A stretch of 64,000 nt of DNA from an uncultured beta proteobacterium (GCA_903886975.1 CAISOB010000064.1:62001-126000), one strand, 5' to 3'; numbered from the stretch's first letter, positions 19,556 to 29,634 are shown. The notes: generated by a model from the sequence alone, not told the origin. Program-made: numbers and translations.

Positions 19556-20044
19556 TTAGTGACTCGATGAGGCAAATCCCGGCAGGTGCGGCAGTTTTGG
19601 CCAGTCGATGGCGTCGAGCATGTTCTTCACGACAAGGCCCAGCTCGGTGTCGCCCTCGATCGACAGTTCGCGATTGAAGAACAGCGTGTCGGGGTCTTCC
19701 TGACGCGCGATGAGTTGCAGGAAAGCCGAGAGATTGGCGCTGAAGACGAGATCGAAAGCAGCGAGATCGACGGCGTCGATGCGCATGAACAGCGGCCGGA
19801 AGATCCCGCCACGATAAGTGAAACACGCATGGCCGCCGGTGTCGAGCACATCGACCAGAAAGCGACGTCCTTCGAGAAGTTCAAGGCTGTCTTGCGGCAG
19901 CAGTTTCATTTTGATCGCGGCGTTGAGCGCGGTGGACAGCGCCAGGGCATGCGGCCATTGCGGCATCCTCCCGCCGATCGCGGCGACGAAGCCCGGCAGT
20001 TTGAAGCGCGGGATGGTGAATGATCTGCTAGCGCTTGCCGTCAT
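19556..20044 (-). CDS. ubiT: SCP2 sterol-binding domain protein, UbiT-like O2-independent ubiquinone biosynthesis accessory factor
   Basis: MTASASRSFTIPRFKLPGFVAAIGGRMPQWPHALALSTALNAAIKMKLLPQDSLELLEGRRFLVDVLDTGG; immediately downstream of ubiV. Confidence 0.87.
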   Translation of the reverse strand: MTASASRSFTIPRFKLPGFVAAIGGRMPQWPHALALSTALNAAIKMKLLPQDSLELLEGRRFLVDVLDTGGHACFTYRGGIFRPLFMRIDAVDLAAFDLVFSANLSAFLQLIARQEDPDTLFFNRELSIEGDTELGLVVKNMLDAIDWPKLPHLPGFASSSH

Positions 20045-20045
20045 G

Positions 20046-20954
20046 TCATTGTCCTTGTAAAGGCGCGCGCGCCTGCGCTGCCTTGTGCGATTCAATTCCC
20101 GGCCTGCCGAACCAGTAGCCATCGACCATCCCTTCGGCAGCCCAGCCGCTCATATCCGGCGCAAAAGATTCCCCGCGGCGCGCCGCGTCAAACGCGGCGA
20201 TGATCGCGGGCATGTGCGCCGCTTGCGGGCTGATGCGCACGCTGTCGATTCCCATCGCGAGCATTTCCGGAACCTCGCCGAGCAGATTGCAGGTCTGCGC
20301 GGACATCGTCTGGATTCCGTTAATGGCGAGGAAAGGCTGGCCTTCGCGCGTCTTGAGCGTCATTCCTTCGGGATGGTCGAGGCACTTGAACTGGCAGTCG
20401 TCCTTGTTGAGATTGTAGTGGCGGGCGGTGAAGCAGCGTGCGGAAAATGCGAGCGGCAATTTGCCATAGACGAAGACTTCGGTCTCGACGCCGGCCGGCC
20501 GGCCGGCATGCAGCGTCGCGATCAGGCTGCGCCCGGCCTCGAGCGGCGGCACCCAGCGCCGCAGGCCATAGCGGGCAAAGGTCGAAAGGGTTTGCGCGTT
20601 ATAGATGTTGAGATGCGGCCCGGCGACGAAGGGGCGCCCAGCGGCGATATTGACGGCGCCCAGATCGTTGGCTTCGATCGTGCAACCCGCCTCGTCGACT
20701 AGACGGCGCAGCGCTTTGAGATCGCTTTCCGATTCGAGCAGCGCCTGCGCCGAAACCACGACTTCTTTGCCGGCATCGGCCAGGTCGCGCGCCAAGCCGA
20801 CCCAGTCGGCAACGCGCAATTGCTGCCGGCGCGAACAGACGACCTCGCCGACGTAGATAATGTCGACGGCGTAGATTTCCGACATCTCGGCGTAGAACTC
20901 GAGAACTTCCTGTTTCGGCCAGAAGTAAAGCAGCGGCCCTAAAGCGAGTTTCAT
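20046..20954 (-). CDS. ubiV: U32 peptidase family protein UbiV
   Basis: [79 protein letters not shown]. Confidence 0.92.
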   Translation of the reverse strand: MKLALGPLLYFWPKQEVLEFYAEMSEIYAVDIIYVGEVVCSRRQQLRVADWVGLARDLADAGKEVVVSAQALLESESDLKALRRLVDEAGCTIEANDLGAVNIAAGRPFVAGPHLNIYNAQTLSTFARYGLRRWVPPLEAGRSLIATLHAGRPAGVETEVFVYGKLPLAFSARCFTARHYNLNKDDCQFKCLDHPEGMTLKTREGQPFLAINGIQTMSAQTCNLLGEVPEMLAMGIDSVRISPQAAHMPAIIAAFDAARRGESFAPDMSGWAAEGMVDGYWFGRPGIESHKAAQARAPLQGQ

Positions 20955-20989
20955 CCCAAACCTTTAACGCTAAAGCGAGCTGTTGATCG

Positions 20990-22003
20990 TTACCGCCAAG
21001 GGCGGTTGTAGGCGCCAAGCGTCGCCTGCACCCCTTCGGAGACCTTGGCGAGCTCGGCCTGCCAGGCCGGCTTGACAGCGAAGTGCGCGATGTCCCTGCC
21101 GAGTTCGTCGAGCGCGGCGCGCAGTGTGCGCGTCACCTGGGCGACGTAGGTCGGGCTGCGTTGCCGTCCCTCGACCTTGATCGCGGCAACGCCAATCTTG
21201 ACAATGTCAGGCAGGATTTCGAGAACATTCAGGCTGGTCGGTTCTTCAAGCGCGTAATAGGTTGCGCCGCCGACCTCGAAGCGGCCTTTGCACAAGGTCG
21301 GATAGCCGGCCGCCTCCGAGTCGCCATAGCGGTCGATGAGGATGCCATTGAGGCGCGTGGACATCTGCCCCCGCGCCTTTTCCCACTTGACGAACTTGGC
21401 TGGCGAACAGGCGCCGACGGTGTTCGGGGATTCGCCCGTCGCGTACGAGGATAGCCAGCAACGACCCTCGTTCATGACGCACAGGCTGCCAAAGCCGAAG
21501 ACCTCGATTTCGACGGTCGTGTTCTTGATAACCTGTTCGACTTGCGCGAGCGTCAGTACGCGCGGCAAGACCGCTCGCTGCACGCCGAATTCGCGTTGCG
21601 CAAAATTGACTGCTTCGTAGCTGGTCGCCGACCCCTGCACCGAAAGATGCAGGCGCAGCTGCGGGTGTTTGCGGCTCGCGTAATCGAGCAGACCGACGTC
21701 GGCGAGAATGACGGCATCGGCACCGAGATCGGCCGCGCCGTCCACCGCCGCATGCCAGTCGGCTTCGCGCCCCGGCTGCGGAAAGGTGTTGATGGCCATC
21801 AGCACGCGTTTGCCCTTGGCATGGGCATAACGAATGCCCTCGACCATCGCCTTGTGGTCGAAGTTCAGCCCGGCGAAATTGCGTGCGTTGGTGTCGTTCT
21901 TGTAGCCAAAATAGACGGCATCGGCGCCGTGGTCGACGGCTGCCCTCAGCGCCGGCAGACTGCCGGCCGGGCATACGAGTTCGGGTAGTTTATGCGGCTG
22001 CAT
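20990..22003 (-). CDS. ubiU: U32 peptidase family protein UbiU
   Basis: ELVCPAGSLPALRAAVDHGADAVYFGYKNDTNARNFAGLNF... VFGFGSLCVMNEGRCWLSSYATGESPNTVGACSPAKFV; start at 22003. Confidence 0.93.
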   Translation of the reverse strand: MQPHKLPELVCPAGSLPALRAAVDHGADAVYFGYKNDTNARNFAGLNFDHKAMVEGIRYAHAKGKRVLMAINTFPQPGREADWHAAVDGAADLGADAVILADVGLLDYASRKHPQLRLHLSVQGSATSYEAVNFAQREFGVQRAVLPRVLTLAQVEQVIKNTTVEIEVFGFGSLCVMNEGRCWLSSYATGESPNTVGACSPAKFVKWEKARGQMSTRLNGILIDRYGDSEAAGYPTLCKGRFEVGGATYYALEEPTSLNVLEILPDIVKIGVAAIKVEGRQRSPTYVAQVTRTLRAALDELGRDIAHFAVKPAWQAELAKVSEGVQATLGAYNRPWR

Positions 22004-22094
22004 CAGGCTCTTTCGACAGGAAGCCGCAAGTATACCGAGCGAAGGCCTGATCGGGACGATTTTCGTCGTTCTCGCAATCGACGCAAAGTCAGCG

Positions 22095-22886
22095 TCAAAG
22101 CCCTCTGGGTTTGCGCGGGGCGTTGGCGAACAGGCGGTCGTAGAGCGGATTCGGCAAAAGGCGCAGCAATTTGGCGACAAGGCCCATCTGCCACGGGACG
22201 ACGGCGTAGCTCGTGCCGCGCTCGATGAGGCGCGCAAAGCGTCGTGCCGCCTCGGCAGCAGGCAGCAGAAAAGGCATCGGATAGGAGTTGATGGCGGTCA
22301 TCGGCGTGGCGATGTAGCCGGGGGCGATGGTCACGACCTTGATGCCCGAGTCCCGCATCTCCAGGCGAAGGCTTTCGAGGTAGGCGATCGCCGCAGCTTT
22401 CGACGCGCTGTAAGCCTCGCTGCCGGGCAAGCCGCGAATGCCGGCAACCGAGGCCATGCCGACGAGCCGTCCCGGCCTGCCGTGCTTTGCCGCCTGCCGC
22501 ATGCTGGCGATGAAGGGAGAAAAGGTCGCGGCCATGCCGTAGACATTGATGTCAAAAATGCGCCGAATGGCCTCGAGATCTTCTGGGAATTCGCTCAGCG
22601 TCCCGACCGACACGCCGGCGTTGGCAATGACAATGCCCGGCGCGCCAAAGCGCGAAATGAAATCCTGCGCCGCGCCGCGCAATGCGCCGGCATCGGTGAC
22701 ATCGAGCGGGTAGCAGGCGACTTCTTGCGCGCCAGCGCCGAGCAAGTCGGCAGCGAGCGCTTTGAGCGCATCGCCGCGTCGGGCGGCGATGCCGAGGGTG
22801 GCACCCTGCTTTGCGTAGTGCTTGGCCAGGGCGCTGCCGATACCGGACGAGGCGCCGGTAATGAAGACCTGCAGAGCGCTCGCCAT
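22095..22886 (-). CDS. SDR family NAD(P)-dependent oxidoreductase
   Basis: VFITGASSGIGSALAKHYAKQGATLGIAARR... NAGVSVG... YSASKAAAIAYLESLR. Confidence 0.92.
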   Translation of the reverse strand: MASALQVFITGASSGIGSALAKHYAKQGATLGIAARRGDALKALAADLLGAGAQEVACYPLDVTDAGALRGAAQDFISRFGAPGIVIANAGVSVGTLSEFPEDLEAIRRIFDINVYGMAATFSPFIASMRQAAKHGRPGRLVGMASVAGIRGLPGSEAYSASKAAAIAYLESLRLEMRDSGIKVVTIAPGYIATPMTAINSYPMPFLLPAAEAARRFARLIERGTSYAVVPWQMGLVAKLLRLLPNPLYDRLFANAPRKPRGL

Positions 22887-22906
22887 ATATGGCTGGGCGA
22901 CCGGAC

Positions 22907-23554
22907 CTACTTCTTTCTGCGTTCGGCGCGCCGTTTCTCGATGACCTTGTCGGTCAGCGCCAGCAGGTCCTCATGCGTGCGCACATCCTTTCCAGTCACC
23001 AGATAGCGGCCATCGACGACCAATGCCGGAACGCCGGAAATCTTGGCCGCTTGCGCCATCTGGTCGGCACGCTTGGTCTTGCTGATCACGCCGAAGGAGT
23101 TGTAGGCATCGGAAAACCGCTTGGCATCGACGCTTTGCGAGCTCACCCATTCGCCGATGCTCTTTTCGTCGATGAGCTTGAGTCCCTTGACGTGGATCGC
23201 GGCGAATACAGCGTCATCGAGCCGTTGCAACTCGCCGATGGCGTCGAGCGTGTAATAGAGCCTTGCCATATTTTGGTAGAAGGGGCTGCTGAAGCCGACC
23301 GGGATACGGCGGAAAGTAACGTCGGCAGGAAGCTTCGCAGCCCATTTGGCGATGTACGGCGCGAGATCGTTGCAGTGCGGGCAGGCATAGGAAAAGAACT
23401 CAATGACCTCGATCTTGCCGGGATCATCGGTAAGCTGCGCCGGCTCGATGACGACATAATCGCGGCCGAGAGCCAGCTGCGCCTGTGCCGGCAGGGCCAG
23501 CGCGAGCAGGGCCAAGGCGAAGGTGGCGAACCAGGCGGTAAGGTATCTCTTCAT
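22907..23554 (-). CDS. dsbA: Thiol:disulfide interchange protein DsbA/DsbL family
   Basis: Signal peptide then VIEFFSYACPHCNDLAPYIAKWAAKLP (CPHC active site) and VSGVPALVVDGRYLV. Confidence 0.92.
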   Translation of the reverse strand: MKRYLTAWFATFALALLALALPAQAQLALGRDYVVIEPAQLTDDPGKIEVIEFFSYACPHCNDLAPYIAKWAAKLPADVTFRRIPVGFSSPFYQNMARLYYTLDAIGELQRLDDAVFAAIHVKGLKLIDEKSIGEWVSSQSVDAKRFSDAYNSFGVISKTKRADQMAQAAKISGVPALVVDGRYLVTGKDVRTHEDLLALTDKVIEKRRAERRKK

Positions 23555-23564
23555 TGCGGTCTCC

Positions 23565-24176
23565 TTAATCTTTCTTTACGACATTGGCTTCGATGCCCTG
23601 TTTGGCAAGATCAGAACGCATAGAGTTCACTTCATCCATCTTCTTGTAGGGGCCGAGACGAACGCGGTACCACACCTTGTCTTGCAGCATGATCTGCTGA
23701 ATTGCCGCCTCGGCACCGAGCATCGCCAGTTTGGCTTTCTGGTTGTCGGCGTCCGCCGCATTCTGGAAAGAGCCGGTTTGCAGATAGATCGGGTCCTTGA
23801 GCGCCGTTTCGCTTTCGCCCTTGACCTTGCCCTCGGCCGGCTTGGGATCGGGAATGGCTTCGGCGTTGCCCGGCAGAATCTTGTAGAAATCAAAGCGCGG
23901 CTTGTCGCTGACTTGCGGCACCGGGTCGCCCGGCTTGCCCGGCAGCGCCAGCGGTTGCGGCGAAGCGCCCGGCGGCTGTGTTGCCGCCGCGGGGCTTGCC
24001 GCCGGCTGATACTTGTTGGCGAAAGGCGCCGGCGTCTTGTAGATGTACCAGACGACTGCCGCCGCGCCGAGCACGCCGATCACTAGGCCAATGAAAAGAC
24101 CGACCAGCGTATTGCCACCCGACGCTCTTTTCGAAGAACGGTGGTCGTTTCTGCGCGATTTCATTTCAAGACTCAT
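23565..24176 (-). CDS. SPOR domain-containing protein
   Basis: Single TM (TLVGLFIGLVIGVLGAAAVVWYIYK), Pro-rich linker, C-terminal IYLQTGSFQNAADADNQKAKLAMLGAEAAIQQIMLQDKVWYRVRLGPYKKMDEVNSMRSDLAKQGIEANVVKKD. Confidence 0.88.
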   Translation of the reverse strand: MSLEMKSRRNDHRSSKRASGGNTLVGLFIGLVIGVLGAAAVVWYIYKTPAPFANKYQPAASPAAATQPPGASPQPLALPGKPGDPVPQVSDKPRFDFYKILPGNAEAIPDPKPAEGKVKGESETALKDPIYLQTGSFQNAADADNQKAKLAMLGAEAAIQQIMLQDKVWYRVRLGPYKKMDEVNSMRSDLAKQGIEANVVKKD

Positions 24177-24196
24177 GGCTGCTTTCTCTCTGCTCA

Positions 24197-25981
24197 TTAC
24201 ATCGATTGCGGGCAACTGACACCAAGAATGGCCAAGCCGTTGCGTATGACCTGGCGCACCGCGGCGGCCAACGCGACGCGCGCATCCTTGAGCGCGGCAT
24301 CCTCGACCAGCATGCGTTCGGCATTGTAGTAGCTATGAAATTGCCCGGCCAGGTCCTTGAGGTAAAAAGCGATCATGTGCGGCGCCAATTCGCTGGCTGT
24401 GGCGGCGACAAGCTCGGGGAATTCGCTCAATTTGGCCGCCAGCGCAAGTTCGTGCGCAGCGTCGAGGCGGGTCAAGTCAGCGTCGGCGAGCGCTGCCGGA
24501 GCGCCCGCATCACTTTCTGCGCCGGCTCTCCACTGTGCGAGCAGCGAACAGACGCGGGCATGCGCGTACTGGATGTAATAGACGGGGTTCTCGTTGGTCT
24601 GGCTTTTCGCCAGGTCGAGGTCGAAATCGAGGTGCTGGTCCGACTTGCGCAAGACGTAGAAAAAACGGCAGGCGTCCTTGCCGACTTCCTCGCGCAGCGT
24701 GCGCAGCGTGACGAACTCGCCGGAGCGAGTCGACATCGAGGCTTTCTGGCCATCGCGGTAAAGAACCGCAAACTGCACCAGGGCCACGTCAAGCACGTCA
24801 GGGTCGAGGCCCAGCGCGGCAAGCGCACCTTTGACGCGCGCGGTGTAACCGTGATGGTCGGCGCCCCAGATGTTGATGATGCGCTCGAAACCGCGTTCGT
24901 ACTTGTTCAGGTGATAGGCGATGTCAGAGGCGAAATAGGTGTAGAGGCCGTTGTCGCGCTGCACGACCCGGTCCTTTTCATCGCCGAAAGCAGTCGATTT
25001 AAACCACTTGGCGCCGTTCTGCTCGTAAATCTGCCCGGCGGCGGCGAGCCGCGCGACGCAACGCGCGACGAGACCGGTATCGAACAGCGACATCTCGGAA
25101 AACCACACGTCATAATGCACGCCGAATTCTTCGAGGTCGTTGCGGCAGTCTTCGAGCTGTTCGCTTAGCACGTGGCTGTGTACGTAATTCCACTCTTCGC
25201 CGAGCAGTTCCTTGGCCCTGGCGATCAGGGCGTCGAGATGCGCTTCGCGCTGCGCCTTGGCTGCGTCGTCGACGGCCGCCGCGTCCGGCAGCCCGGGCGT
25301 GCCGCACAGGATGTCGGCAACCGCGCGGACGAATTTTCCGTCATGCGCAATCCTCATTTGCTCGGCCATGCCCGAGACGTAATCGCCCTGATAGGCATTG
25401 GGCGGGAAAGGCAGCAGCTCGCCGTAAAATTCGAGGTAGCGCAGCCAGGTCGACAGCGCCAGAATGTCCATTTGCCGGCCGGCGTCGTTGACATAGTATT
25501 CGCGCGTCACGTCCCAGCCGGCATAGGCCATCAGATTCGCGAGGCTCGCGCCGTAGGCCGCGCCGCGCCCATGGCCGACGTGTAGCGGGCCGGTCGGATT
25601 GGCCGAAACGAATTCAATCTGCAGCTTGCGGCCGCCGCCCTGCGCCGAGCGACCGTACGACTGCCCCTGCGCCAGGATATCGCGTACGACCTCAAGCTTG
25701 GCCGCCGGCAGCAAGTGAAAGTTGATGAAGCCGGCGCCGGCGATCTCGGTTTTGCCGACGAAACGCGACTGCGGGATTTCGGAGAGCAGCAACTGCGCCA
25801 GTTCGCGCGGGTTGCGCTTCATGCTGCGCGCCAGTTGCATGGCCAGATTGCAGGCGAAGTCACCGTGCGCGATTTGCTTGGGACGATCGAGAACGATGGC
25901 CGTGTGCGCCTGATCGGGCGCGACGCTTTGCAAGGCAACGCGGATCAAATCGCTGAGGTGAGTCTTGATATCCTGGGTCAT
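24197..25981 (-). CDS. argS: Arginyl-tRNA synthetase
   Basis: VSANPTGPLHVGHGRGAAYGASLANLMAYAGWDVTREYYVNDAGRQMD... MSTRSGEFVTLRTLREEVGKDACRFFYV. Confidence 0.97.
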   Translation of the reverse strand: MTQDIKTHLSDLIRVALQSVAPDQAHTAIVLDRPKQIAHGDFACNLAMQLARSMKRNPRELAQLLLSEIPQSRFVGKTEIAGAGFINFHLLPAAKLEVVRDILAQGQSYGRSAQGGGRKLQIEFVSANPTGPLHVGHGRGAAYGASLANLMAYAGWDVTREYYVNDAGRQMDILALSTWLRYLEFYGELLPFPPNAYQGDYVSGMAEQMRIAHDGKFVRAVADILCGTPGLPDAAAVDDAAKAQREAHLDALIARAKELLGEEWNYVHSHVLSEQLEDCRNDLEEFGVHYDVWFSEMSLFDTGLVARCVARLAAAGQIYEQNGAKWFKSTAFGDEKDRVVQRDNGLYTYFASDIAYHLNKYERGFERIINIWGADHHGYTARVKGALAALGLDPDVLDVALVQFAVLYRDGQKASMSTRSGEFVTLRTLREEVGKDACRFFYVLRKSDQHLDFDLDLAKSQTNENPVYYIQYAHARVCSLLAQWRAGAESDAGAPAALADADLTRLDAAHELALAAKLSEFPELVAATASELAPHMIAFYLKDLAGQFHSYYNAERMLVEDAALKDARVALAAAVRQVIRNGLAILGVSCPQSM

Positions 25982-26109
25982 CGCGGTGCTTTGTCAGCAT
26001 AAGAGGGCAATGCCTCGATTATACGATGAGCGCTTGCGCAAGAGGTCGCCCGTACCAAACGGCCGCTGTTCGTTGTCAGTGTACCGACTGGCTTTGCACC
26101 GACCGGCGG

Positions 26110-26685
26110 TCAGCTTTCAAGTGCGGCCGCGCGCCGTTCGATCTGCGCGAGACGATCCCGCAGCGCAGCGACTTCGCTACAGAAATTGGCAAGTTCCTGA
26201 CGGCTAGCGATCAGCGGATTTTCCTCGGTGAAATACTCGGCGAGATTTTGCGCCAGATTCTGTGCTTGCTCCGCTTGCCAATCGCGTACGCGTTTGCCGC
26301 CCTCGACGAGACGCCGGGCGGCAATATCGCCGACAAGCTGCGCCAAATCGCTTTCAATGTCCCAGCGCAGATTGCGGATCAGGAAGCCGAGATTCTCGGC
26401 GAGTTCCGCGGAGCCGCTGATCTGCGCCGCGGCGAACAGCGCGGGCCTGTCGATCAGGGCGCGCAGGGGTGCGTCGGCAGGCAGCGTGATGGTTACGGCG
26501 ACGGCAGCATCTTCGTCGCCGGCGGCGACAAAGCCGTCGGCGTTGATTGCAAAGACACGCCCCAGCACGCCGGCTTCGAGGCGTACCGTTTGTCCGGCAA
26601 ACGGTTTGAGCCGGTCGCGCGCCCAGTATTCACCGGCGAGTAGATGGTTGATGAAGCCCGGCACGCCGAGCGGTCCGAACTTCAT
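26110..26685 (-). CDS. ubiJ: Ubiquinone biosynthesis accessory factor UbiJ-like (SCP2 domain)
   Basis: GVPGFINHLLAGEYWARDRLKPFAGQTVRLEAGVLGRVFAINADGFV... coiled C-terminus; sits near ubiE. Confidence 0.8.
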   Translation of the reverse strand: MKFGPLGVPGFINHLLAGEYWARDRLKPFAGQTVRLEAGVLGRVFAINADGFVAAGDEDAAVAVTITLPADAPLRALIDRPALFAAAQISGSAELAENLGFLIRNLRWDIESDLAQLVGDIAARRLVEGGKRVRDWQAEQAQNLAQNLAEYFTEENPLIASRQELANFCSEVAALRDRLAQIERRAAALES

Positions 26686-26692
26686 CTGCAGC

Positions 26693-27568
26693 TCAGTTGA
26701 CTTGCTGGATGCCAGCAACGATCCAGCCTTGCGTGCCCTCGGTCGGCTTGGCGAGATTCCAGATTTCGTTGAACGGCGCGGCTGGCGCGCCGGCTACCTC
26801 GCGGATCATGCCGGAAAAATGCACGCTGGCAATATGGCGGCTGCCTTCGGTGGCGACCTCGAGCAGTTCGGCGTTCAAGGTCACGACATCGGTCTGTTGC
26901 GGCGCCTTGCCACGTTCGTCGAGCTGCATCTTGATCTCGGCAAAGAGTTCGGGGCTCACGAACTCGCGAATGTCGTTGATGTCTCCGGCGTCATTGGCCG
27001 CTTGCAGGCGAACGAAATTGAGCTTGGCGACGCGCAGGAAACCTTCGCTGTCAAAGCCGTCGGGAACGCGCACGGCAGCCGGAGCGAGGGGCGCTGCGCT
27101 AGCGCCGAAGGGCGCGGCGGCAAGCGGCGTGGGGGCGTCAGCCGGGTTGCCGCTGCCGGCGTATTGCAAGGGCTCATTCGGGTAGGCCGCGCCCGGCGGC
27201 GGCGAATTGCGCCGCGCGAGCAGTCTGAAGACGAATACTGCGGCCATGACCAGCAAGGCGATCATCATGATATTGGCCATGCCTTCGCCAAGGCCAAAGT
27301 GCGAGAGTAGCGCGGCGATACCCAGGCCGGCGGCGAGGCCGGCGATCGGACCCAGCCAGTTGCGCTTGGGCGCGGCGGCGGGCGTGGCAGCGGGAGCGGA
27401 CGGCGCGGACGGTGTCGCTTGCTGTGGCGGAGCCACCGGCCTTGGGGCGACCGACTGGCGCTGCATGCCGAACGATTTCCCGCCGCCCAGGCGCGCCGCC
27501 TCGGCGTCCCCGACGGCGAGGCCCAGCGCGACGACGGCCAAGAATCCGGCAATCAATAAGTTCCTCAT
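26693..27568 (-). CDS. Tim44 domain-containing protein
   Basis: Signal peptide, Pro/Ala-rich region, TM helices, C-terminal FDSEGFLRVAKLNFVRLQAANDAGDINDIREFVSPELFAEIKMQLDERG. Confidence 0.85.
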   Translation of the reverse strand: MRNLLIAGFLAVVALGLAVGDAEAARLGGGKSFGMQRQSVAPRPVAPPQQATPSAPSAPAATPAAAPKRNWLGPIAGLAAGLGIAALLSHFGLGEGMANIMMIALLVMAAVFVFRLLARRNSPPPGAAYPNEPLQYAGSGNPADAPTPLAAAPFGASAAPLAPAAVRVPDGFDSEGFLRVAKLNFVRLQAANDAGDINDIREFVSPELFAEIKMQLDERGKAPQQTDVVTLNAELLEVATEGSRHIASVHFSGMIREVAGAPAAPFNEIWNLAKPTEGTQGWIVAGIQQVN

Positions 27569-27579
27569 TTGCTTCTCCG

Positions 27580-28320
27580 TCAGAATTTGAAACCACGATG
27601 CAAGGCGACAACCCCCAACGTCAGGTTGAAGTACTCGACTTTCTCAAGACCGGCTCGTTCCATCATCTTCTTCAATGCTTCCTGGTCCGGGTGCACACGT
27701 ATCGATTCCGCGAGGTAGCGATAGCTGGCTGCGTCATGGGTGATCATTTCGCCGATGCGCGGAATGACTTTGAACGAGTAGAAATCGTAGATCGGCGCGA
27801 GCGGCTTCCACACCTGCGAGAACTCAAGCACCAGCACACACCCGCCCGGACGCAGCACGCGCCGCATTTCGACCAAGGCCGCGTCCTTGTGCGTCATGTT
27901 GCGCAGGCCGAAAGCCACTGTAACACAATCAAAATAATCGTCGGGGAAAGGCAGCTTTTCCGCATCGCACTGGGCGACCGGCAGCAGATATCCCTTGTCG
28001 CAGAGACGGTCGCGGCCGTGCGTTAGCATCGCGTTGTTGATGTCGGTCAGCCACGCCTGGCCGTCCTTTCCAACCTTGCGCGCAAACGCTAAAGCCAGGT
28101 CGCCGGTACCGCCGGCAACGTCGAGCACGCGCGAACCCGCGCGAACGCCGCTGCGGGCAATGGTAAAGGCCTTCCAAAGCCGGTGCATGCCGCCCGACAT
28201 GAGGTCGTTCATCAGGTCGTAGCGCTGCGCGACCGAGTCGAAGACCTGCGCGACGCGTTGGGCTTTTTCAGCCTCGGCAACCTGTTCGAAGCCAAAATGG
28301 GTCTGCTCTTGCTTATTCAT
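27580..28320 (-). CDS. ubiE: Ubiquinone/menaquinone C-methyltransferase UbiE
   Basis: [44 protein letters not shown]... [20 protein letters not shown]. Confidence 0.96.
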   Translation of the reverse strand: MNKQEQTHFGFEQVAEAEKAQRVAQVFDSVAQRYDLMNDLMSGGMHRLWKAFTIARSGVRAGSRVLDVAGGTGDLALAFARKVGKDGQAWLTDINNAMLTHGRDRLCDKGYLLPVAQCDAEKLPFPDDYFDCVTVAFGLRNMTHKDAALVEMRRVLRPGGCVLVLEFSQVWKPLAPIYDFYSFKVIPRIGEMITHDAASYRYLAESIRVHPDQEALKKMMERAGLEKVEYFNLTLGVVALHRGFKF

Positions 28321-28353
28321 CGTGCGCACTAAATGGGGACTGGTGGTGAAAAA

Positions 28354-28782
28354 TCAACGCTGCGGGCCGCACTTGGGCGTCGATTTTGGTGCCGGCGGCG
28401 GCGTATCGGCGGGATCGCGGCTACCGCCCTGCTCGGCGAGTTTGTCAAGATAAGCCTGCCACAATTCGTCTCGATTCAGGCACAGTGTGTACAGGAGGTC
28501 CCAGGAATAGAGGCCGGTGTCGTGCCCATCGGAAAAGACGGGCTTGATCGCGTAGTTGCCGACGGGTTCGATGCTAACGATTTCGACGTCGCGCTGACCG
28601 ACCTGTAAGACCTCCTGCCCCGGTCCGTGGCCGCGGGCGATGGCCGAAGGCGTAAAAACGCGCAAGAACTCACAGCTGAGCTCAAAGCGCTCGCCGGTGT
28701 CGAAAGCCAGTTCGACCCGTCGCGACTTCTGATGCAGCTTGATCTCGGTCGGGACCGGTGTTTCGCGGTTGAGTCCTGCCAT
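28354..28782 (-). CDS. DUF971 domain-containing protein (gamma-butyrobetaine hydroxylase-like N-terminal domain)
   Basis: PTEIKLHQKSRRVELAFDTGERFELSCEFLRVFTPSAIARGHG... NYAIKPVFSDGHDTGLYSWDLLYTLCLNRDELWQAYLDKL. Confidence 0.86.
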   Translation of the reverse strand: MAGLNRETPVPTEIKLHQKSRRVELAFDTGERFELSCEFLRVFTPSAIARGHGPGQEVLQVGQRDVEIVSIEPVGNYAIKPVFSDGHDTGLYSWDLLYTLCLNRDELWQAYLDKLAEQGGSRDPADTPPPAPKSTPKCGPQR

Positions 28783-28875
28783 GACTGCCTTTGCGTATAA
28801 ACGAACGCGCTATCATAGCGCAAAGTCTGAAACGGACCGTCAGCGCACAATAATTGTCCGGGACGAGGCGATGGC

Positions 28876-28904
28876 CTGTCATCATTTTGTCATTCTTTGT
28901 TCAT
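28876..28904 (+). promoter_or_regulatory. Putative Pho box (PhoB-binding direct repeats) upstream of phoB
   Basis: CTGTCAT-CATT-TTGTCAT-TCTT-TGTTCAT: three heptamers at an 11-bp period, very close to the Pho box consensus. Confidence 0.78.
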
Positions 28905-28941
28905 AAACTTGGAACGAGAACTTACTGAGAACCCCCACGCC

Positions 28942-29634
28942 ATGTCGGCTACCATTCTCGTCGTCGAAGACGAACCATCGATTCAGGAACTGATCGCCGC
29001 CAGCCTGCAGCATGCCGGCCACCGGGTGTTATGCGCCGACAGCGCTGAACAGGCCGCGCACCGGGTGAACGAGGCTTTGCCCGACGTGGTGCTGCTCGAC
29101 TGGATGCTGCCCGGCATGAGCGGCATCCAGTACGCCCGTCGTTTGCGCAGCGAGGAGCGGACGCGCGATCTGCCGATCATCATGCTGACCGCGCGCAGCG
29201 AAGAGCACGACAAGATCGCCGGCCTGGAGGCCGGCGCCGACGATTACCTCTCCAAGCCGTTTTCGCCGCGCGAACTGCTGGCCCGGATCAAGGCCGTGTT
29301 GCGCCGGCGCGCACCGCAAATGACCGAGGACAACGTCGAGGTCGAAGGTCTGCGCCTCGATCCGCTGACGCACCGGGTCAGCGGCGACGGCCGCAACCTC
29401 GATCTGGGCCCAACCGAGTTCCGCCTGCTCCACTTCTTCATGACGCACCCGGAGCGCGTGCATAGCCGGGCCTTGCTTCTCGACCAGGTGTGGGGCGATC
29501 ACGTCTTTGTCGAAGAACGGACGGTCGACGTGCATATCCGCCGCTTGCGCGCCGCGCTCGAAGCCAGCGGGCACCATCGACTGATCCAGACTGTGCGTGG
29601 CAGTGGCTACCGCTTCTCGGCGCTGGGCGAATGA
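28942..29634 (+). CDS. phoB: Phosphate regulon response regulator PhoB
   Basis: MSATILVVEDEPSIQELIAASLQHAGH... VVLLDWMLPGMSGIQYARRLR... winged-helix HLRLLHFFMTHPERVHSR-type C-terminus; followed by the cognate kinase. Confidence 0.93.
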   Translation: MSATILVVEDEPSIQELIAASLQHAGHRVLCADSAEQAAHRVNEALPDVVLLDWMLPGMSGIQYARRLRSEERTRDLPIIMLTARSEEHDKIAGLEAGADDYLSKPFSPRELLARIKAVLRRRAPQMTEDNVEVEGLRLDPLTHRVSGDGRNLDLGPTEFRLLHFFMTHPERVHSRALLLDQVWGDHVFVEERTVDVHIRRLRAALEASGHHRLIQTVRGSGYRFSALGE

